DNA from: Pelobates cultripes
Lineage: Eukaryota; Chordata; Amphibia; Anura; Pelobatidae
Length of the DNA: 64,000 nt
Direction: 5' to 3'
Assembly (NCBI GenBank): GCA_933207985.1
Contig: OW240913.1
Coordinates: 356,904,866-356,968,865, forward strand
Shown here: piece by piece, positions 1 to 11,430 of the stretch
Layout of the letters: each line of letters starts with the position of its first letter
Position numbering within the stretch: position 1 is the first letter of the stretch
Notes under the pieces: generated by a model
Database searches by the model: none
The model's input: only the letters and a program-made list of their open reading frames with translations
Told to the model about the DNA's origin: nothing
Position numbers and translations under genes: made by a program

Positions 1-639
1 TTGTAGTGGGAGATTTGGTTTATCTATTGATTTTTATATTTTGCTCATTGCATTTTATTTGTCTTGTGCTCTGTATATCACTTTATCTGCATATCCTATT
101 AATTCTGTCTCCTCTCCCTACCCTGTGTCTCCCAGGAAGGTATTATATTACTGTACCATGCAGGTTTTCTCTAGCTTTAAGTGAAAAGTGTACAGAAGGA
201 TCAGCGCTTAAAAACTTAAATAAAGGCAGCACACCTAAAGGAGAGGGCTCCCTCACAGGTCCTATAGGTATATAGGTATAAAAAAGTAGAAAAAGGTGGC
301 GCCACACAGATAATATGTACAATTTAATATAAGCAAGTAATAATATAGAAATAAAAAATGAAATATAATACAGAGAGAGAACAATAAAAATATTAGGTGT
401 GTGTGTATATATATATATCAAGAACAGTCCAAAAAGAGTCCAGTAAAACCTTTGAAATGAGAGAACAATCACAGTTCTATCTGAGGTAGAGACGTCTATG
501 GAGTAGTGGGATCAAGGGGTTCGTGGGATCCGTAAGAAAGAGACAATCTACTAGTCCAATAAAACCCAAATAGGTAGCAGCCAATAAAAAAGTTCTATGT
601 TGTTTGACTCACATTTTTAAGAGTTAAAAACTAGCTCTA
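1..639. other. No gene seen; AT-rich repeat-like DNA
   Basis: No frame shows a recognisable protein. A short (TG)n(TA)n microsatellite lies at about 398-418. Small open frames here are short, rich in Leu, Ile, Phe and Tyr, and look like chance readings of AT-rich DNA. The segment leads into the reverse-strand repeat units at 640-880 and may belong to the same element. Confidence 0.5.
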
Positions 640-880
640 GTACAAACAGCGTACAGTGGTATAATCCCCACTTAGGGGATACGTGAGGGAGTGTTGTAAG
701 TATATATCTCGTCAAATGGGGACCATATGTAACATAAAAAACAACAATAGTGCTCACTGTGATAAAACCAGTAGAGTGTATAAAAATACCAAATGGTTAC
801 TTACATTTGATTGGGCAGACGCACTGCTCAATGATAGGGTGTAAGTAGTATAATCCCCACCAAAGATTATTTGGAGTAGT
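640..880 (-). repeat. Two diverged GTGGGGATT units, reverse strand
   Basis: Read on the minus strand, two units begin with GTGGGGATTATACCAC (near 660-675) and GTGGGGATTATACTAC (near 845-865), about 190 bp apart. Each is followed after roughly 20 bp by a TAGAGC or TGAGCAG motif. The same pair, with the same spacing, lies on the plus strand at 5035-5260. I infer that they are terminal or leader repeats of the Penelope-like element between them. I cannot exclude an unrelated repeat family. Confidence 0.55.
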
Positions 881-1044
881 ATCTCTCTGGAACAAGTAAA
901 ACTCAGATGCTAGGTAGTAAAATAATGAAAATTGCAAAAGCGATAAAATGGCTAACACGACTTAAAAAGTGGCCAAAATACCTTTATTAAAATACAGTTA
1001 GTTAAAAACTCCACAATGCGTTTTTCCCCTTAGGGCTTTCTCTA

Positions 1045-1470
1045 GATTTACTATGCATTTAATTATGTATTTTTTCATTGAAGTAATATCTAAAAACAAA
1101 TTGTAAAAACAGCTTTCCTCTTGTCTGCTGCATTTGCAAGCCCTTTTTTTTAACCCCGCCCAGACTTTCTGTAGCTGTCCAATCATAGATTTCCCAATGA
1201 AGCTCAATGAGAAGTCTTTGCAAGTCAGGTGCCCTGAGCAATTGCTGCCTATTAAGTATAGCTCCCTGAGCTAAACAAACCAGGAAGTAACAGGAGTGAT
1301 TGTCCGATTGACAGCTAGGGGATGTAAAAAGGCTAATTTATAAAAGTGCCAATTTCTATTGAAATCTGCACTTTTTTTACACTGAAAAAAGAGGACACAC
1401 TCTTCACACATAAAGTGTTTCAGTAAACTAAAATGCATTTCGGGTCCAAAGTGTCCTTTTGATTAAATAT
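1045..1470. repeat. Dispersed repeat family A, copy 1
   Basis: This stretch aligns by eye over about 400 bp with 40649-41115, and its first part aligns with 33815-33925. Shared blocks include TCAATGAGAAGTCTTTGCAA, CAGGAAGTAA and GAAATCTGCACTTTTT. The complete-looking copy at 40.65 kb starts TTAAAGGGACACT, and this copy ends in AGTGTCCTTTTGA, so the family appears to have short inverted ends. A non-autonomous DNA transposon is likely; the superfamily is not established. Confidence 0.6.
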
Positions 1471-1599
1471 TATTATGCTTCTTCCTTGAATTACTGATTG
1501 GTACACCCATAGCTCTAAAAAAAAGATAAAGTAAGTAAAAAAAGAAACGCTTCGCATTGTGCCATTCCTACTAGACAGATATTTTCGGGTATAGATTAT

Positions 1600-3110
1600 A
1601 TCTTGTCCTCATTATCTCAACATATTATTTCCATCTACAGCCTTTGGTTATGGAGAGCCCATCATATTTGCAAGATTCATTATGCAAGATTAATTTTAAA
1701 TGGCAGGATGGCTATATCACGTGTGATGTCACCAGCTTATATACGATCATCGAGCATCAAAAAGACTGCAAAACTGTTAAATTTTATTTAAATCACGCAA
1801 AAAATTTTTTAGACACTCAAGTAGATTTTATCTTGGAGGGCATCAATATGATAGAACAAAGCAACTATCTTTGGTTCAATGACAATTATTACCTCCAGAC
1901 CAGTAGCACAGCTATGGGGACCACGTTTGTTCCAAGCTATGCCAATCTTTTTATTGCAAATTAGGAAAGTTTCTTTATTTATGAGGGACATGAGCTTGGA
2001 GCCAACCTGATCCTTTATAAAAGATACATCGATGACATATTCATGATTTGGAAAGGATCAGAAGATCAGTTCGAGACATTTTTTTACTTTTTAATTCTAA
2101 CAATTGGGGAATCAGACTCACTTTTTAGATTTAAATATTTACATTTTAAATCAAACTATTATGACTTAGACATATTTTAAACAGGTGGATGTAAATAGTT
2201 ACATCGACATTGAAAGTTGTCACCATCGCCCCTGCCTGGAAAACATTCCTAAGGGCCAGTTTTGTAAGCATTAAGAAAAATTGTTCAGACCAACATGATT
2301 TTATCAGCCAGTCTGCCATCCTTAAAAAAACTATTTGTACAAAAAGGGTATAACGAAAATACCCTTCAAAAAGAAATAGATACAATTTACCAACTTGGAC
2401 AGGACACAATTATTGAAATATAAAAAGAAGGGAACCCAAATTAAGAACAAGCAAATCCCTACGATTTTTAATTATTGTATCAATATCGGTGTTTTAAGAA
2501 GATTATTAATCGTAACTGGGACATTCTTAAACAAGACAATTAAATTTACGAATGTTTAATTGTTTTTAGGGGAGCAAGAAATCTTAACCAAATTTTTATT
2601 TCTAGTTACGTAGAAAAGGAAAATAAAGTGAATTTTTTTTTTATCTGACTGGACATCTAACCAGAAAGGGTTTTATCATTGTGGGAATTGCAATGCATGT
2701 AAAAATATTATTAACAAAAATAGTAAAGATTTTAAGTCAGAAGTGACCAAAAAAAGAGTGTAAGATTAAATCATTAATCGCCTGTCACTCAAATAACAGC
2801 ATTTATTTATTAAGATGTAAGTGTGGCTTACAATACGTGGGCAAAATGTTGAGACTACTCAAGATAAAAATTAGTGAGCACAGTACGAACATCAAGAATG
2901 GCTTTACTAATCATAGTGTATCCAAGCATTTCCTAGATACACACAACTCTAAACCACAAGAACTTGAGTTTTTAGCCATCGACAAAATAAATGTCTATTG
3001 GAGAGGGGGAAATATGTCATGCAATTTGGGGAAGTAGGAAATTAAATGGATATTCAAATTGCAGACATTATCCCTCAAGGGTCTCAAAATTGACTTTAAA
3101 AATTAATTCT
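1600..3110 (+). pseudogene. Penelope-like element: RT and GIY-YIG endonuclease relic
   Basis: Plus-strand frames give the order of motifs expected for a Penelope-like retroelement. A reverse-transcriptase motif A reads CDVTSLYTII (about 1715-1750). Motif B reads TAMGTTFVPSYANLFI (about 1908-1960). Motif C reads YKRYIDDIFMIW (about 2017-2055) and keeps both catalytic aspartates. Further on, CKCGLQYVGK followed by ISEH (about 2818-2880) matches the GIY-YIG nuclease start, and IFKLQTLSLKGLKIDF (about 3050-3100) matches the family's C-terminal end. In the family the RT primes at chromosomal DNA nicked by the GIY-YIG domain. Stops (for example at about 1962) and several frameshifts break the frame, so it cannot make a protein. 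The N-terminal part upstream of motif A is short or lost. Confidence 0.85.
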
Positions 3111-3960
3111 ATTCTCTGAGGTTTTCATTAATTTATCTATTTTGTCCTGGTTACTACCTACATTATCTTATTTTATTCCTTTTCAATACCTACATGTTTT
3201 TTTTATTGGCTTATATACTCTTGGAGTGTTTTTTTAGTACTTTTTATCATTTCCCCCCCACTTTTATTCTGATATTTTACACTCTTATTTTAGAGTGTAC
3301 ATATAAATATTTTTATCATCCTCTCTTTTTGAGCCTTAATTGTGTTTTACACCAATTTTTCTTATCTAAGTTACATTAGCTTATTTTTACACAATATGCT
3401 TGTCTTTGTGGTACTAATATTACTCTTTTTTTTATATGTGCCCGTATTTATGTACCTTTGAGGACTATATACACTTGAATCCCGATCAGGCTTTGTTTCC
3501 CGATCAAGATAGAGGAACTATTCCGGAAATGCCCAAGCTATGGGCTAATTTGACGGAAATGCGCACAGACAATTATCACCATTTTCTGACATGCCACTAC
3601 AGGAAATACGTCATCGGAAGTCGATGCACAGCCATGTTGAAGGAGGCAGGAGCGGCAATACAGGGGAGGACACAGGAAGAGTTAGACATGGAAATAGTCA
3701 CAGCATCAATATAAGTAGCGGCGGAAAGACCGGCATTTATGACCATATAAGGCAGTGGGTGTTAGTTTGCAGTAACTAACACACCTGAGACAATGTTTTT
3801 TAATTGCATTTTAATTGTTTTTGGACCTATATATTGCTGTTTACACACTGTTATGATATTCACCTGTAAAAGGTTGAAACGCGGTGTGCTTTTAAAATTT
3901 GTCAATAAATGTACCTTCTTTAATATCTGGTTCCTGAGTACCTGTGTATATTACCTGGTT
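3111..3960 (+). mobile_element. Likely 3' untranslated end of the Penelope-like element
   Basis: This AT-rich stretch follows the GIY-YIG relic without any other boundary. It holds a small hairpin (GTGTTAGTTTGCAGTAACTAACAC pattern at about 3757-3780) and a polyadenylation-like AATAAA at about 3904. Near its end CACCT (3861-3865) can pair with AGGTT (3871-3875), directly followed by GAAACGCG. That arrangement resembles stem II and the 3' core of hammerhead ribozymes, which are reported from Penelope-like terminal repeats. Assignment is by position and this motif only. Confidence 0.5.
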
Positions 3961-5034
3961 CCTGAATACCTACACAAGGAAGATTCACAGCTCCTGGTGG
4001 GACCTGATTTCCAGCACATCTACTCTATATTGAGTAAAGCAATTACAGTCAGAGCCAACTTCTAATAGGCTCTATACTTGTGAGTGTTCCAAGTTATCTC
4101 TATACAGTTTATACACATTGACAGCCTGCACTATGAAGTGTGTATGTTTTTTATCTTACGGGATTTACCTGTGACTGTACACTGTGAAACTTGCTTTACC
4201 AATTGGTGCACAAACTACCTTGTTTTGAATTTTATTTATGTTCGTATTAAGTGTGATGGTGACAACACACTTGGGTTGTTTATAGCTGCACTTGGTCTTA
4301 GCGCTGTTATACCTTGTATTATTATCCAATTTATTATTAGCATAACCATTTATTGGACACTAAAAATACACTTTATTACACTACAAATATTGAGTATAAA
4401 TATGATTTGACAACCGACCAAAGCCTTAAATTCCAATAGCGCAAAATTCAGATTTAGCCGGGGAATTTACCATTCCTGACATAAAATGGATATGGATATC
4501 TTTAGTCACACAGAACGACTAATGGTCTTAAGTCCCTGTCTGATATAATTCAGAGACGCCTTCTGACTGGACTGGAAAGCTTTAGATATTACTATCATTT
4601 CCTGCAGCGTAGACATAACATTCATAGAGACCTTACCTCATTTGTATCTCCAATGAGCATTTACATAGAGCCATCTCCACCTTATATCAAATACTATTAA
4701 CGTCTCATCCTTTACTTCCCCTAAGATTCTCTCCAGGCCAACAACTGGAGCAAAAAGAGAGGGGGGAGCATGAATGCTACCATGAGGGGTTGGCATAGCA
4801 ACCAAATGGATACAGTTGGTTTGACAGTTGGAAGTAGAGAAATCGGGGAAAATTACCAGACTACTGGGGAACAATGGTGAGGTAGCCCAGCAATGTCTTT
4901 CCCCACCCACCCTCCCTAATGGTTCTGTTCTGGAATTGTTGTTTGTGTTGTATTTTTCTTTTGTTTTAATACCCAGTCACTCTTGAGCTCCTTATACTCT
5001 CACCATCACTCTGCAGTTCCGGATCTACATAAAT
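3961..5034 (+). mobile_element. Possible leader of a second Penelope-like copy
   Basis: A 25-bp block containing TGGTTCCTGA is duplicated in tandem at about 3928-3985. Around 4530-4680 one frame reads without stops and with a charged, helical look (QRRLLTGLESFRYYYHFLQR), reminiscent of the N-terminal part of Penelope-like proteins, but I cannot confirm homology. The rest has no protein signal. The position between the PLE tail and the plus-strand GGGGATT units supports a second, head-to-tail or rearranged copy. Confidence 0.3.
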
Positions 5035-5260
5035 CCCTAGGTGGGGATTGTTCCACCTAAAACTCCATACACTAGAGCAGGTCATTGCTCTAGCAAATGT
5101 TAGTAGGTCAAATATTATTTACTTTTCCTACTTTTACATACGTACTGTACCATTGGTATACATCCCTAATTTTCTTCATATGATGAACCGCACTACCTTG
5201 GGAATCTGATACCAGCAAAAAGAAATCCTTAGACGGGGATTGTTCCATCCAGTCTCCTAA
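5035..5260 (+). repeat. Two diverged GGGGATT units, plus strand
   Basis: GGTGGGGATTGTTCCACC at about 5040 and ACGGGGATTGTTCCATCC at about 5228 are 188 bp apart. Each is followed by a TAGAGC motif. They match the pair read on the minus strand at 640-880, making a large inverted arrangement around the Penelope-like relic. Confidence 0.6.
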
Positions 5261-6984
5261 AATAGAGCTTTTTAAGCTCTGGAAAACATGAGTGCCCCTT
5301 TGGAATATATCTTTATCACCATATTATTCATAACATACTGCACTATCATTGTACTTTTTATTTCCTTTTTTTTTAAGAGTAAGACACACAATTGCGAAAT
5401 CTGCTGCTACCTGTGTAGGTATGATTTTATTATAATAATTCTTAGTGCTGTCCACCTAATTTACTAGCTTGAATTTGGTTGATGATGAAGGAAAGGCTGA
5501 AGAGGCTCTGGAAGAAGTTTAAAGTGAACCTGTCTGCTGGGTTAAACCAGCCGCTGACAGTATTTGGTTGTGCTGGTTTAAATAAAGCTGTGGCCATTGC
5601 CCTTACCCACTTAACATGGTTACTTATTGGGAATGGAAGGGTAACGGGATTTGGTGATCAAAGGAGTCTGCAGTCAAGATGGAAGTCTACATTTGGACAA
5701 ACTCTTTCTGAAGCTCATTGGAAACATTTTTTTTACTTTGAAATACCAGAGTTCAGTTTCAACTTAAGTTTACTAGTTGACCTTTTCTTCCCCAACTAAA
5801 GGCTTACATTTTTAATTGTTTTCTGACCACCATAGATGGTCCAACATGGTCTTTTTTATCCCTTCTTTCTGCCCCCATCCCCCTACCCCACCCACTTAAA
5901 AAATATATTTTTCTTTCTCTCTAAAGAAATGCTTTGATCTATACATTTAGATTTATGTTTATGTTTATTTGTACTGTTTATCTTTCTTTTGTGCAACAAA
6001 GTACCATGACAGACAGACAGACAGAAAGATAGTCTGTTAAATGTAATTTAAATGAAGTGATCATGTTTTCAAATCTAATACTGCATGATTTGCAATATCT
6101 CACTGTAAGAAACATAGTGCCATTGTGTAAAACCATATGTGTGTAATTGATAATGTATGTGATGTCACAATAGCTAATGTCATCAGCAAAACTCATTAGC
6201 AGTACCAACATGGAATCTCTATAGTCCTGGCTTTTGTCTGTTTAAATAAGGAAATTAAAATGTTTACAGTGTTTTTCTAAAGTTATTTTCAAAGTTTAGA
6301 CATTTAACATTTGTAATTAGTTGGACTTTGTCTACTTATATGAAACTTAATAATCATATATATATTATTTTTTCAAAACTGAATGATAATTACCAAATGA
6401 TCTGTGATAATTCTGCTCAACACTTCATGTGGAAGATTTAAAATATGAGAAGTCTGTCTCATTTGTTCATTTGAATAGTTCATAACATAATGATTTTCAA
6501 TTACCAGATAATGAAAGCATTCTATAACTGTCTCTTCTCCCTGCTTCTATGAATAGGTATTTGTTCTAGCAGCAAATAACCTTACATTTTACATTTTAAA
6601 AGTGAATTGTGCTTCAGCAGGTGTTTGACACTCTTTAAACTAAAAATGACACAAAACATTTATAGATCCTAAAACATGCAGTGAAAATCACAATGCAAAT
6701 CTGGATCATTGTATTTCATATAAAATAATTCAGATAAAATATACATATACATAATGGCCTCAACATGGTTAACACCAGGGTACTGATGTTTGGCAGATAT
6801 TGGCTTAAAGGGCTACCTCAAGCACCATGACTGTTTCAGTGATTTGACATGGTTATGGTATCTGGAGTCTCTATGGGCAGCTGTTCACTATGAGTTTGAC
6901 CTCTCTATTTAAAGAAGACAGTTCCCAAATTCCTATGCACATTTAAATAACTGGAGGTATTTTAGTATCACTACAAAGGCCATT
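5261..6984. other. No recognised gene; open frame 5479-5799 unassigned
   Basis: A 106-codon plus-strand frame at 5479-5799 has no family resemblance I recognise. It covers a short palindrome (GGTTAAACC, about 5541) and an AATAAA at about 5579, so it looks more like the end of an old retroelement than a gene. A small (ACAG)n tract lies at 6008-6030. Nothing else stands out. Confidence 0.4.
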
Positions 6985-7450
6985 GAAGTGTAAGCTCACC
7001 ATCTCCAAAACGGCAACTCTTGTGGGGTGTTTCCAGTATGCAGTGGTTAGTACTTACCAAAAGTGGTGCAAGTAAAGACAACGAACATTGATGCATGTGG
7101 GGAGCGAAGGCTTTATGACAATGGTGTTCCCTGATAGCAGTGGTCCCTTTTAGCAGGATAATGCACCCTGCAAAACTCAATGAAATGTTCAGGAATGGTT
7201 TGAGGAACATGACAAAGATTTTAAGGTGTTGCCTCAGCCTCCAAATTCCCCAGATCTCAATACAATTGAGCATCTGTGGGATGTGCTGGAACAACAAATC
7301 CCATCCAAGGAGGCCTCACTTTACAACTTGCAGGACTTAAAGGATCTGTTACTAATGTCTTGATGCCAGATACCACAGGACACATTCAGAAGTCTTGTGG
7401 AGTCTGTGCAGCACAAGGAGGACCAACACGATATTAGGCAGGTGGTATTA
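6985..7450 (+). pseudogene. Tc1-like transposase relic, internally deleted
   Basis: The first 140 bp match, base for base over long stretches, the Tc1 N-terminal relic at 29935-30075 (AAACGGCAACTCTTGTGGG here, AAATGGCAAGTCTTGTGGG there; both continue GCAGTGGTTAGTA). The second part encodes the catalytic C-terminal end of a Tc1 transposase: DNAPCKTQ (about 7160), then PPNSPDLNTIEHLWDVLEQQ (about 7235-7295) with the conserved glutamate, then LQDLKDLLL and CQIPQDTFRSLVESVQ. The DNA-binding part and the first catalytic aspartate region are missing between them. Stops and frameshifts are present. In the family the enzyme cuts and pastes DNA at TA sites; this copy is dead. Confidence 0.85.
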
Positions 7451-8639
7451 ATGTTGTCGATGATCAGTGTAGAGTATGAACAACATCCTATAATAAAATC
7501 CTAAATAACATTTTCTTCTTACTGTATGTGTATATACATAAATATAATGCTGCTCCCCATGGAAACATATTGCGCCATAGGTTTAAACTGAATTGATATA
7601 GCAGTGCTCATTTCATTGACTTCACAAGGATAAAAGGTTGAATTGACTGGTTAGGTAACTAACCCGTGACCCGGTGGTTTTAACAATAATAACCAAATAT
7701 GCTATCTTACCAACATTTGTGCAGCAATCACAAATATCCATGCAGCCTAACTCCCCTCCTTTTGTTAAGCAAAATAATACAATATGAATGTTTCAATATA
7801 TATAATGAACCCTTTTTAAAGCCCTGTGCTTTGTAAGGTCTCTGATTGATGTTGGGGCTTTTCAGAGCTCTGCTCTATGGATATGGCTCTATTTCAGTAA
7901 AAAATAGATTTCTGTGCTACAGACTTAGTTTCTGATATATTCATTGAAAACTAAACTGTGTAACTCCTAGCTTATGCTTAAGCTTGGGAAGATTTACGGC
8001 AATGTTGTATTTGGCCAGGGTTTATGTACAGTCACATTTATCGAGGATGATCTAGCACACAACTTAATACCTTGTGGCTTTATGATAAAATAACGCTTGT
8101 AGAACACTGGAATTCAAACCACCAGATTCATACAAACTCATATAGTTCTTGTTTGGGGGGTAGATTGTTATTATTTATTATTATTATTTTACTTTTTTCA
8201 GCATTAGTCTCAGTAGAAATAACTATTTAGAACCTCGGATAAAATGTAAGTAGCATGAAGACATCATCCTTCCTTGTTTTCAATGTAATATCTACATAAG
8301 TCGAGCTTTTCCATGAGTTATCTGGAAACAGTAACTTACATTAAAACTTTGGAAAGGAATTGAAAAAGTATTTTAATTGAAAACGTGAGTTAAATAAGTT
8401 TATAAAATAATTCTGCCCTGATAAAATATTACACTGATCATACTATATTTTAGCTACACTTTTGTGTTAACGAGCCAGTTATATTTCATATATAGTAAAT
8501 CCCTATTTTTCTGAATTCTTATTTGATTATTTACTCATTCATTTATTTATTTTATAGAAGGTATAGAATGATTGGAGAATGCTGCCAGGGGAGCATGACG
8601 GAACAGCAACATCTCTAGATGTGTATATATATATCCTCA
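7451..8639. other. No gene or known repeat seen
   Basis: AT-rich DNA without coding signal. A short (TTA)n tract lies at about 8170-8190. A TTTA-rich patch is at about 8535-8555. Confidence 0.5.
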
Positions 8640-8822
8640 GTCACATCAATCGCAGCCAAAAAATACACACACGCTCATGACATCAATCCAGCAGCCTAAG
8701 GTGCTTTCATGCCTCCCCAATCATATCAGTCCCAGACATACGTTCCCTCACATATCCTACTCACATCAATCCAAGCCAGAGAGTTCCCTCAGCCCAGTAA
8801 TCGCATCAATCCCAGCCAGATA
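8640..8822 (+). repeat. Diverged tandem repeat with CACATCAATCC core
   Basis: The motif CACATCAATC(C/G)CAGCCA or close variants recurs at about 8641, 8677, 8725, 8763 and 8803, with spacings of roughly 40-50 bp. The frames across it are by-products of the repeat. Confidence 0.6.
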
Positions 8823-9957
8823 CAGTGGCGTTGCTGGGGTGGGCCAGAGGGCACCCCCCTTCATCAGGCTATGGCCCCCTTTGTGCCCCCCCAAATGCAG
8901 GCAGTGTATCAACAGCAATGTGTTTGTTTTTTTAATAATCCCTGCTGGAGAATAATGAATCCTCCACCCGGGATTATTAAAAAAACAAAACATATTGTGC
9001 TGGGGCGGGGCTTACCGTGTGATGGGGCAGGGCCAAACATTGGCGGGAGGGGGGCTAAATGTGCCCAGAAGACAATGGTCGGGGTAACTGCTGCACAGGA
9101 AAGAGGAAGCAGGAAGGAGTCCCTGCTTCCGCAACATCAAGACTCCGGGAGCTGCACTGCCTCCACTCCAGCCCATAATGGACACAGGTGTGTGTGTGTG
9201 ACTGTAACTGTGTGTGACTGTGCCTGCCTCTGTGTGCAGTTGTGTGCCTCTGTATGTGTGTGTGTGTGTGGCTGTCTGACCTGTTTGTTTGTTTGTTTGA
9301 CTGCCTGTGTGTGATTGTAACTGAGTGTGTGAGACTATCTGTCTGTGTGTTTAACTGTCTGCCTGTGTGTGACTATAACTGTGTGTGCGTGTGTGTGTGA
9401 GAGACTATCCGTTTCTGTTCATTTGACTGTCTGCCTGTATGTGACTGTAACTGTGTGTGTGACTGTGTCTGCCTCCATTTAGGTGATTGTCTGACCTCTG
9501 TGTTTGACTGTCTGCCGGTATGTGACTGCAAGTGTGTGTGTGAGTGTGTGATTGTCTACCTCTTTGTGTGTGGCTGTGTGCCTGTGTGTGACTGTAACTG
9601 TGTGTGTGTGTGTGACAGTCTGCCTCTGTGTGTGTGTGGCTTTGTGTCTATGTGTGACTGTAAATGTGTGTGTGTGTTTGTGTGTGTGTAAATGTCTGCC
9701 TGTGTGTGTGTGTGTGTGCGTGTGGCTGTGTGCCTATCTGTCACTGTAACTGTTTGTGTCTGTGTGTGTGACTGTCTGCCTCTGTGTGCCTGTATGTGAC
9801 TGTAACTGTGTGTGTGTGACTGTCTGTCTCTTTGTGTGTGTGTGTGTGTGTGTGTGGCTGTGTGGCTATGTGTGACTGTAAATGTGTGTGTGTGGTGTGT
9901 GTGAGAATGTCTGCTTCTCTGTGTGTATGTGGCTGTGTGCCTATCTGTGACTGTAAC

Positions 9958-9998
<41 letters not shown>

Positions 9999-11045
9999 CT
10001 GTCTGCCTCTGTGTGTGTGGCTGTGTACCTGTGTGTGATTGTAAGCCTGAAGGCCAAGGCCGGCCCTGGCTCTATCTATCCCAAAGTGCCCGCATGGACA
10101 TCCCCGGTGCTTCCTCCTGTTTTGGAGGAAGCAGTTTATGGACCCCCATGGCGGGCGCTGTGAGCACATCAGAGGTAGCGAGGGAGCTGCAATCCTCCTG
10201 CTCTGTTCCCTGTTTCTGTGTATGTCAGTGAATGTATGTGTGTGTCAGTGAGTGTATCTGTGTCTGTCAGTGAATGTGTGTATGTCAAACTAGTGAGAGT
10301 CTGTGTCTGTCAGTGACATTTGTGTGTTTGTCATTGAATGTGTATGTGACTGTCAGTGTGTATCTGCCAGTAGGTGTGTGTCGGTCAGTGAGTGTGTCAG
10401 TGAATGTGTGTGTGTGTGTGTGTGTCTGTTAGTGAGTGCACGTGTGTAGGTAAGTGAGTGCATGTGTCTTTGAGAGTGGGTTCATGTCAGTGTGTGTCTG
10501 TCAATGAACGCGTGTGTTAGTTAAACAGTGTGTGAGACAATAACTGTCAGTGAGGGCAACTATTCTGTTAGTCTGCCCATCCACACTGTCATCCCTACAG
10601 CCTGCCCCCGACACTGTCACCTTCCTACACCCTGCCCCCACACTGTCACCTTCCAACACACTGCCCCCCAACACTGTCACCTTTCTACTCATTGCACCCC
10701 ATACTGTCAGTTTCCTACTCACTGCCCTGCTATGCTGTCACCTTCCTACACACTGCCCCCCTATACTGTCACCTTCTTACACACTGTCCTTCACCTTCCA
10801 GCCCACAGGTAAGAGGCAGGGAGGGGGGTTCAGCCCAATTTAATTTAAACCCCCCAGCACTTATCCAACACTACATGCACTACACAGACACTACTACATG
10901 CGCATACACTACATCCACTACACAGACACTGCAACCACTAGACACACTTCATCCACACTACACAAACACAGACACTGCATCCACTACACACACAGACACA
11001 CACACACACTGTGCTCAATTCACACACTGCATACAATACAAATGA
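8823..11045. repeat. Composite repeat with several minisatellites
   Basis: The segment opens with CAGTGGCGTTGCTGGGGTGG, like the ends of hAT-type non-autonomous elements. An inverted repeat follows at 8913-8997, with arms built on TTTTTTTAATAATCCC and its complement. From 9190 to about 10560 there are TG-rich minisatellites with GTGACTGTAACTG and GACTGTCTGCCTC words. From 10605 to 10800 a roughly 30-bp unit (ACACTGTCACCTTCCTACAC) repeats about six times. From 10870 to 11040 a CACTACACAGACACTGC unit repeats. Cys/Val-rich and Thr/His-rich open frames on both strands come from these repeats and are not genes. The far end of the element was not found. Confidence 0.7.
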
Positions 11046-11224
11046 CACCCACAACATGGAAGAAGGGGGGAGAAAAGACATGAAAGGGAGGGAAACAGAC
11101 ATGGATGGTGGGGGTGGAGGGGCAAAAAGGACATGGATTCTTCAATTCATGGGGTAGATGCGTGCTGAATGGACAGTGCGGCTACATCTAAGGTGTGACC
11201 CATGACCTGCTCACTTGTGCTTTC
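11046..11224. other. G-rich short stretch, no gene
   Basis: Purine-rich GGGGGAG and GGTGGGGGTGGAGGGG patches at about 11065-11125. No coding signal. Confidence 0.4.
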
Positions 11225-11430
11225 AGGTAAAACAACAACAACAACTCTGGACTTTAATTTGAAATTCACTTTCAATTCTCATTTTAATATATAACGCTGA
11301 CAGAATATATTGACGAAGACCTCATGGCAAAGACCTCGAAGCAGGTCGAAACGTTGTTGTTCTGTCTCTATTTTGACCTAATAAATCTGCCTATGGTTTG
11401 GATACCTTGAGTGCCTGGAGACTTTTTTCC
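11225..11430 (+). repeat. Repeat end with hammerhead-like motif
   Basis: A (CAA)n stretch at 11232-11243 precedes a block reading TTGACGA (11310-11316), AGACCT (11317-11322), a 20-base loop region, AGGTC (11343-11347) and GAAACG (11348-11353). An AATAAA is at about 11389. GACCT and AGGTC can pair, so the order is that of a hammerhead core (CUGANGA, stem II, GAAA) with C3 replaced by T. The tail GAGTGCCTGGAGACTTTTTT (about 11409) recurs at 46470, beyond the similar motif at 45917. I infer one retroelement family with Penelope-type features. Confidence 0.5.

Noticed and set aside
1545..1560. GAAACGC at 1547 as another hammerhead core
   Set aside because: No preceding stem II or CUGANGA-like half was found.
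5479..5799. Host coding exon
   Set aside because: No family resemblance, no splice sites at its edges, and a palindrome plus AATAAA inside suggest retroelement DNA.
9190..10231. Cys/Val-rich open frames (up to 142 codons) on both strands
   Set aside because: They read through TG/CA minisatellites in several frames at once; composition follows the repeat and no domain is present.
8640..11045. CRISPR-like array
   Set aside because: Repeats are diverged minisatellites without uniform spacers, and the DNA is vertebrate-like.
10501..11083. Thr/His/Pro-rich frames
   Set aside because: By-products of the ACACTGTCACC and CACTACACAGACACTGC tandem repeats.
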